From Methylotenera_A sp036675645 (GTDB lineage: Bacteria; Pseudomonadota; Gammaproteobacteria; Burkholderiales; Methylophilaceae), in NCBI GenBank assembly GCA_036675645.1, contig JAKFEP010000140.1:1-30193 (forward strand): a DNA stretch of 30,193 nucleotides, written 5' to 3'. Positions within the stretch are counted from its first letter, which is position 1, and each line of letters begins with the position of its first letter. Positions 25,964 to 30,193 of this stretch are shown piece by piece. The position numbers were made by a program, and so were the translations under genes. The notes under the pieces are model-generated. The model searched no databases. It saw only the letters and a list, made by a program, of their open reading frames with translations, and was not told the origin of the DNA.

Positions 25964-26022
25964 CATTATCCCTAAGTGCTAGCTATGCTAAAATTCAGCA
26001 TTCATTTATACACTTAATCCTC

Positions 26023-26820
26023 ATGACCGTTACTATCAATAATGCTGAAGACATCGCAGCCATGCGCATTGCAGGCAAACTTGCGTCTGAGGTGCTGGAT
26101 TACATTACCCCATTTGTGGTACATGGAGTGACTACTGAAAAGCTCGACCAGTTATGCCATGATTACATTGTGGGTGTGCAGAAGGCCATCCCTGCACCTT
26201 TGAATTACGCACCAGATGGCCACACGCCCTACCCTAAATCCATTTGCACCTCTGTCAACCATCAAATTTGCCATGGTGTGCCAGGCGACAAAGTGTTAAA
26301 AAATGGCGATATTGTGAATATTGACATTACCGTGATTAAAAATGGTTATCACGGAGATACTTCACGCATGTTTATGGTGGGTGAGGTATCGATTCAAGCA
26401 AAAAGACTGTGTGAGCTTACTTACCAGGCCATGTGGTTAGGTATCCAGAAAGTGAAGCCTGATGCCACTTTGGGCGACATTGGCTATGCCATCCAAAGCT
26501 TTGCAGAAAAGAATGGCTTTAGTGTGGTGCGTGAGTTTTGTGGACATGGCATCGGCAAAAGATTCCACGAAGAACCGCAAGTATTGCACTATGGCCGTCC
26601 TGGCATGGGCCTAAAGCTTAAGGCAGGCATGATGTTTACGATTGAGCCGATGATTAACGCAGGTAAACGTGATATTAAGCAAATGCCCGATGGCTGGACC
26701 ATTGTCACTAAAGACCGTAGTTTATCGGCACAATGGGAACATACGATATTAGTGACTGATACCGGTTATGAAGTGATGACGCTTTCTGCAGGCTCCCCTG
26801 CAACGCCTGCATTTGCTTGA
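26023..26820 (+). CDS. map: Type I methionine aminopeptidase
   Basis: The enzyme removes N-terminal Met from new proteins. The 265-residue protein has the five metal ligands of the pita-bread fold: Asp101, Asp112, His175, Glu208 and Glu239, in NIDITVIKNGYHGDTSRMF, GHGIGKRFHEEP, FTIEPM and QWEHT. His84 in ICHGVPGD is the conserved substrate-side histidine. The length and N-terminus match MAP Ia. It lies 7 bases before glnD in the same direction; in many proteobacteria map is directly divergent from rpsB, but here an island of five genes separates them. Confidence 0.97.
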   Translation: MTVTINNAEDIAAMRIAGKLASEVLDYITPFVVHGVTTEKLDQLCHDYIVGVQKAIPAPLNYAPDGHTPYPKSICTSVNHQICHGVPGDKVLKNGDIVNIDITVIKNGYHGDTSRMFMVGEVSIQAKRLCELTYQAMWLGIQKVKPDATLGDIGYAIQSFAEKNGFSVVREFCGHGIGKRFHEEPQVLHYGRPGMGLKLKAGMMFTIEPMINAGKRDIKQMPDGWTIVTKDRSLSAQWEHTILVTDTGYEVMTLSAGSPATPAFA

Positions 26821-26827
26821 TTCATGC

Positions 26828-29416
26828 ATGTCAGTAGCTAAGCCCGTCAGTTCAAACCCTCGCGAAGCGCTGCAAGCACTACGCAGTGATTTGAAAACCC
26901 AGCAAGCAACCATTGAAGCCGAGTTTTTACTACACAAAAATCCAGCGCTTTTATTAAAAAGCCAAACCCAGCTTATCGACAAGCTACTTAAAACGATATG
27001 GCTACAAACCAATATAGATAAGGGCTCTAGCTTAGTCGCAGTGGGTGGTTACGGACGAGGCGAGCTTTTCCCTTACTCCGATATTGACTTGCTTATTCTG
27101 TTGCCAGAGCAGTTTCCAGCCAGTGAAAATCAGAAAATCGAGACGCTGGTGGGATTGCTGTGGGATATTGGCCTGAATATTGGTCATAGCGTGCGCACCT
27201 TACATGAGTGCGTGAATGAAGCTAAAAATGACGTCACCGTGCAAACCAATTTGCTAGAAGCGCGCTACTTAACAGGTAACAAAGCACAATACAATGAATT
27301 CCTGAGCGCTATCACTGCACAGATGCATCCTGCCGAGTTTTTTACTGCCAAATTTAAAGAGCAAGATAATCGCCATTCCAAGTTTAACGACACTGCCTAT
27401 AACCTAGAACCCAATATCAAAGAAAGCCCCGGTGGCTTGCGCGATTTACACATGATTTTGTGGCTAGCAAAAAGTCAAGGCTTAGGTAATAGCTGGCTAG
27501 AGCTGGCCAAGAATCAACTTATTTCTAATCTGGAGCTGCGCCAGATTCAACGTCATCAACGTAATTTGCAAATATTACGTATTCGGCTACATTTACTAGC
27601 TAAACGTCGCGAAGACAGACTGTTGTTTGATTTCCAAAATGAATTGGCGGCTGATCTGGGCTTTGTCACCAACCCACGCAAACGCGCCAGTGAACAATTG
27701 ATGCAAAGCTACTATAGAAGCGTTAAATATATAAGCTTAATCAATGAGATACTAGTTAAAACTTTAGAATATACTTTAACTAATAGTGCACCTAAAATCA
27801 GGCATATCAGCGCAAATTTTGAAGCACATAATCAGTGGTTGCAAGCCAAAACCGCGCGCACCCTGCAACAGCAACCTGCGGCGATTCTAGAAAGCTTTTT
27901 GCTACTGCAACAGCACCCTGAGTTGGAAGGCATGGGCGCCAACTTGATACGCCAGTTGCAACGTGTGAGAAAGTTAGTCAACCGCGAATTTAGGGAGTCA
28001 AATGCAAATAAAGCTTTGTTTATCAGCATATTGTCGCAACCACAAGGCGTAAACCATAGCCTGCGCCGCATGAATCGTTATGGCATTTTAGGCGAATATA
28101 TTCCAGCATTCGGTAAAATCGTTGGACAAATGCAACATGATTTATTCCATGTGTACACGGTAGATGAACACATCTTAAACGTACTAGCCAACTTGCGCCG
28201 CTTTGCCAAACCAGAATTGAAACACGAGTTTCCACTCTGTAGCCAATTGTTTACTACTTTTGAGAAGCCGCATCTACTCTATCTTGCAGCACTGTTTCAT
28301 GATATTGCCAAAGGGCGCGGTGGTGACCACTCAACGTTAGGCACGCAAGACGCGAAACGTTTTTGTAAGTTGCATGGCTTAGCTAAAGAAGATACCAATT
28401 TAGTCGCATGGCTGGTTGAGGTACATTTAAAAATGTCCAGCACCGCACAAAAATCTGACTTATCTGACCAAAACGTTATCGAGCAATTCGCACGCTTTGT
28501 TAAAACAGAAACACGGCTAGTTGCCCTGTATTTACTAACGGTAGCTGATATCCGGGGCACCAGTCCTGCCGTGTGGAATGCATGGAAAGCGCGGCTGTTA
28601 GAGAGTTTATTTTACGCTACCAAGCGTGTGTTGAATGACGAAAACTTTAATGCGCAGCAAATCGCACAGATTAGGCAAACAGAAGCTGTTGATAAACTGA
28701 ATAAGTACGGCCTGAGTACGCAATCCTACCGCGACTTGTGGGCTAAGTTAGGGGTGGCTTATTTTACACGCTATGAAAGTGACGAAATCGCTTGGCAAAG
28801 CCGCTTGCTGACACCACATGTACTCAGCACTCAGCCGATCGTGCGTGCGCGCCTAGGGCCCAATGGCGATGGCATCCAGGTAATGATTTACAGCAAAGAT
28901 CAGGACGATTTATTTGCGCGTATTTGTAATTTCTTTGACCGCATGGCCTATAACATCGTTGAAGCCAAAATTTATACCACGCAACATGGTTATGCACTCA
29001 ACAGCTTCAGCGTGCTGGATCAATCAGGTAAATCGGTCAGCTATAGTGGCTTATTAAAATTCATCGAAGCACAACTGACAGAAAAAATCATTACCTCCGC
29101 TATTGAAGCCCCGCTAGAAGGTCGGGTAAGCCGTCAGGTAAAACACACGCCATTTAGCACACAAGTACATATTGACGTAGAACAAGGCAGCCATCAAACA
29201 AGTTATCATATTATCCAGATTGTGGCTGCTGATCGTCCAGGCTTGCTGGCTAAAATTGCCTTTATATTTTTGCGGCTTGGCATAGATTTACACAACGCCA
29301 AAATTAACACGCTTGGCAATCGCGCCGAAGATAGTTTCCTAGTTTCTGGTAAGCAAGGCACAACGCTAGCTGTAACGCAACTCACTATACTGCAAGAAGA
29401 ATTGTTGCGCTTATAA
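26828..29416 (+). CDS. glnD: Bifunctional uridylyltransferase/uridylyl-removing enzyme GlnD
   Basis: GlnD senses glutamine and adds or removes UMP on PII proteins, controlling nitrogen assimilation. I choose ATG 26828 (862 residues); the frame is open to a TTG at 26813 inside map but that start lacks support. Domains in order are the nucleotidyltransferase with GGYGRGELFPYSDID (73-87), the NLEPNIKESPGGLRDLH helical segment, the HD domain with LAALFHDIAKGRGGDHS near 487-503, and two ACT domains at about 679-755 and 789-862, which bind glutamine. It follows map by 7 bases and is probably co-transcribed. It converges on the cupin genes with a 38-bp gap. Confidence 0.97.
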   Translation: MSVAKPVSSNPREALQALRSDLKTQQATIEAEFLLHKNPALLLKSQTQLIDKLLKTIWLQTNIDKGSSLVAVGGYGRGELFPYSDIDLLILLPEQFPASENQKIETLVGLLWDIGLNIGHSVRTLHECVNEAKNDVTVQTNLLEARYLTGNKAQYNEFLSAITAQMHPAEFFTAKFKEQDNRHSKFNDTAYNLEPNIKESPGGLRDLHMILWLAKSQGLGNSWLELAKNQLISNLELRQIQRHQRNLQILRIRLHLLAKRREDRLLFDFQNELAADLGFVTNPRKRASEQLMQSYYRSVKYISLINEILVKTLEYTLTNSAPKIRHISANFEAHNQWLQAKTARTLQQQPAAILESFLLLQQHPELEGMGANLIRQLQRVRKLVNREFRESNANKALFISILSQPQGVNHSLRRMNRYGILGEYIPAFGKIVGQMQHDLFHVYTVDEHILNVLANLRRFAKPELKHEFPLCSQLFTTFEKPHLLYLAALFHDIAKGRGGDHSTLGTQDAKRFCKLHGLAKEDTNLVAWLVEVHLKMSSTAQKSDLSDQNVIEQFARFVKTETRLVALYLLTVADIRGTSPAVWNAWKARLLESLFYATKRVLNDENFNAQQIAQIRQTEAVDKLNKYGLSTQSYRDLWAKLGVAYFTRYESDEIAWQSRLLTPHVLSTQPIVRARLGPNGDGIQVMIYSKDQDDLFARICNFFDRMAYNIVEAKIYTTQHGYALNSFSVLDQSGKSVSYSGLLKFIEAQLTEKIITSAIEAPLEGRVSRQVKHTPFSTQVHIDVEQGSHQTSYHIIQIVAADRPGLLAKIAFIFLRLGIDLHNAKINTLGNRAEDSFLVSGKQGTTLAVTQLTILQEELLRL

Positions 29417-29454
29417 TTGATAAGCATGGTCTAAAACATGCCCTACGAGAGGAC

Positions 29455-29739
29455 TTAGTCAAAGTGATAATGCTTGCGTAACGGCTTTTTCACTTCCCAC
29501 AAGCAAGACAACCCTGCGGGAAACGTCACCAAATCGCCCTCCCCAAAACTCACAGGTGGCCCGCCATTTTTTGGCGTGACGGTCACTTCACCCTCTAAAA
29601 TATAGGCTACTTCTTTCGAGTTATAGCTCCAAGGAAATTTAGACACTTCTTTAGACCAAGTTGGCCAACTGGTGACGCCTAACGCCTCAAGTTTACTGGC
29701 ATCGGGTTTTTCTACTTTCACATTTAAAATGTTATTCAT
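29455..29739 (-). CDS. Small Cupin_3-like protein (first of a tandem pair)
   Basis: I start at ATG 29739 (94 residues) because AAGGAG lies 7 bases upstream; the longer frame to 29772 would run into a hairpin. The protein is a single-domain beta barrel of the Cupin_3 (DUF861, EutQ/ureidoglycine aminohydrolase-like) type: FPWSY, EVAYILEGEVTVTP, GEGDLVTFPAGLSCLWEV and a KHYHF end. The His-x-His of classic cupin motif 1 is absent, so usual metal chemistry is doubtful. No signal peptide. It is close to the next gene (about half identical by eye), and a hairpin separates the two. The function is unknown. Confidence 0.82.
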   Translation of the reverse strand: MNNILNVKVEKPDASKLEALGVTSWPTWSKEVSKFPWSYNSKEVAYILEGEVTVTPKNGGPPVSFGEGDLVTFPAGLSCLWEVKKPLRKHYHFD

Positions 29740-29758
29740 TTTAATGCTCCTTAAAACA

Positions 29759-29785
29759 AATAAACCTCCCATACGGAGGTTTATT
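29759..29785 (-). terminator. Hairpin between the two cupin genes
   Basis: AATAAACCTCC (29759-29769) pairs perfectly with GGAGGTTTATT (29775-29785) around a 5-nt loop. On the minus strand it is followed by a T-rich stretch and then the ribosome binding site of the downstream cupin. It may be a terminator for the upstream cupin, with partial readthrough. Confidence 0.55.
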
Positions 29786-29820
29786 GTATGCTTAACGCAT
29801 AAAATTGCAACACACTGTTT

Positions 29821-30096
29821 TTAAGAGTGTTTGTAATGTTTTTTCAGTTGCTTGATCACTTCCCATTGTGATTTCATCCCTTTGGGAAACACCACAAAAT
29901 CACCGGCTTTAATTGTCACTTTTTCGCCGCCTTGTGGCGTCACGGTAAATTCACCTTCGAGTACGTAGGCGCTCTCAGTCATGCTGAAATCAAGTGGGAA
30001 TTTAGAAGGTGCACAATCCCATATTGACCAGCTAGAAACGCCGAGTTCCTTCAATTTTTCTGGGGTTGGATTGTGATCGATTTGAATTTGGCTCAT
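29821..30096 (-). CDS. Small Cupin_3-like protein (second of a tandem pair)
   Basis: The 91-residue protein has the same plan as its neighbour: LGVSSWSIWDCAPSKFP, ESAYVLEGEFTVTP, AGDFVVFPKGMKSQWEV and a KKHYKHS end. The conserved Glu, the FPxG turn and the Trp of Cupin_3 are kept, while the first-motif histidines are missing. AAGGAA about 6 bases before the ATG supports the start. It lies between the tRNA terminator and the first cupin, and probably arose with it by tandem duplication. No substrate can be assigned. Confidence 0.82.
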   Translation of the reverse strand: MSQIQIDHNPTPEKLKELGVSSWSIWDCAPSKFPLDFSMTESAYVLEGEFTVTPQGGEKVTIKAGDFVVFPKGMKSQWEVIKQLKKHYKHS

Positions 30097-30125
30097 GAAA
30101 ATTCCTTAGAAATCATTTATAAATC

Positions 30126-30156
30126 AAAATAAAATGCCGCTTGGCTTTAAGCGGCA
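30126..30156 (-). terminator. Terminator downstream of the partial tRNA gene
   Basis: TGCCGCTT (30135-30142) pairs with AAGCGGCA (30149-30156) around a 6-nt loop. On the minus strand the hairpin is followed by TTTTATTTT. It lies 22 bases past the tRNA 3' end. Confidence 0.8.
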
Positions 30157-30178
30157 CTGAAGATTACCTACATAAACT

Positions 30179-30193
30179 TGGCGGAAGAGGTGA
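30179..30193 (-). tRNA. 3' end of a tRNA, probably tRNA-Ser (partial)
   Basis: On the minus strand the last 15 bases read TCAC-CTCTTCC-G-CCA: the end of a T arm, a 7-nt acceptor strand (partner would be GGAAGAG), discriminator G and an encoded CCA. The G discriminator and GGAAGAG-type acceptor fit tRNA-Ser. A terminator hairpin follows immediately, which supports the call. The anticodon lies outside the window. Confidence 0.65.

Noticed and set aside
29417..29454. GCATG/CATGC inverted repeat between glnD and the cupin gene as a terminator.
   Set aside because: Only a 5-bp stem and no T run on either strand.

Overview
The window reads as a chromosomal segment of a betaproteobacterium. The gene order, protein sequences and moderate, slightly AT-rich composition suggest the Methylophilaceae (Methylotenera-like); this taxonomic call is an inference from recognised proteins and synteny, not a search result. 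Most of the window is core housekeeping DNA.

Left edge, 1-3874, plus strand: the C-terminal biotinyl domain of a pyruvate carboxylase B / oxaloacetate decarboxylase alpha type subunit ending in a clear terminator; a Maf/YceF-type nucleotide pyrophosphatase; an exported DUF4139 protein with its own terminator; a tetrapyrrole-methylase-fold (RsmI-like) methyltransferase; and a small unknown gene broken by a frameshift that runs convergently into rnhB.

Centre, 3854-18536, all minus strand, read right to left: rpsB-tsf (S2 leader, hairpin between the genes, terminator after tsf), then pyrH-frr-uppS-cdsA-dxr-rseP-bamA-skp-lpxD-fabZ-lpxA-lpxB-rnhB. This is the classic proteobacterial cluster linking translation, UMP synthesis, isoprenoid and undecaprenyl lipid synthesis, phospholipid synthesis, outer-membrane protein assembly and lipid A synthesis. 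Several starts are not ATG (skp TTG, probably bamA TTG, uppS GTG).

Accessory island, about 18742-25850: between rpsB and map, which in many proteobacteria are divergent neighbours, lie a small exported His/Cys-rich protein and a ZnuD-like TonB-dependent receptor (plus strand), then a minus-strand set of two paralogous GNAT/FemAB-like proteins flanking an OafA-type membrane acyltransferase with an SGNH domain. The downstream GNAT paralogue carries a frameshift. Both GNAT proteins end in a shared module of about 90 residues that I do not recognise. This is the part most worth a second look: plausibly zinc uptake plus envelope glycan modification.

Right edge, 26023-30193: map-glnD on the plus strand, two tandem paralogous Cupin_3-like proteins on the minus strand, and at the very end the 3' terminus of a minus-strand tRNA that looks like tRNA-Ser, followed by its terminator. 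I found no CRISPR array, insertion sequence, integrase or rRNA gene.
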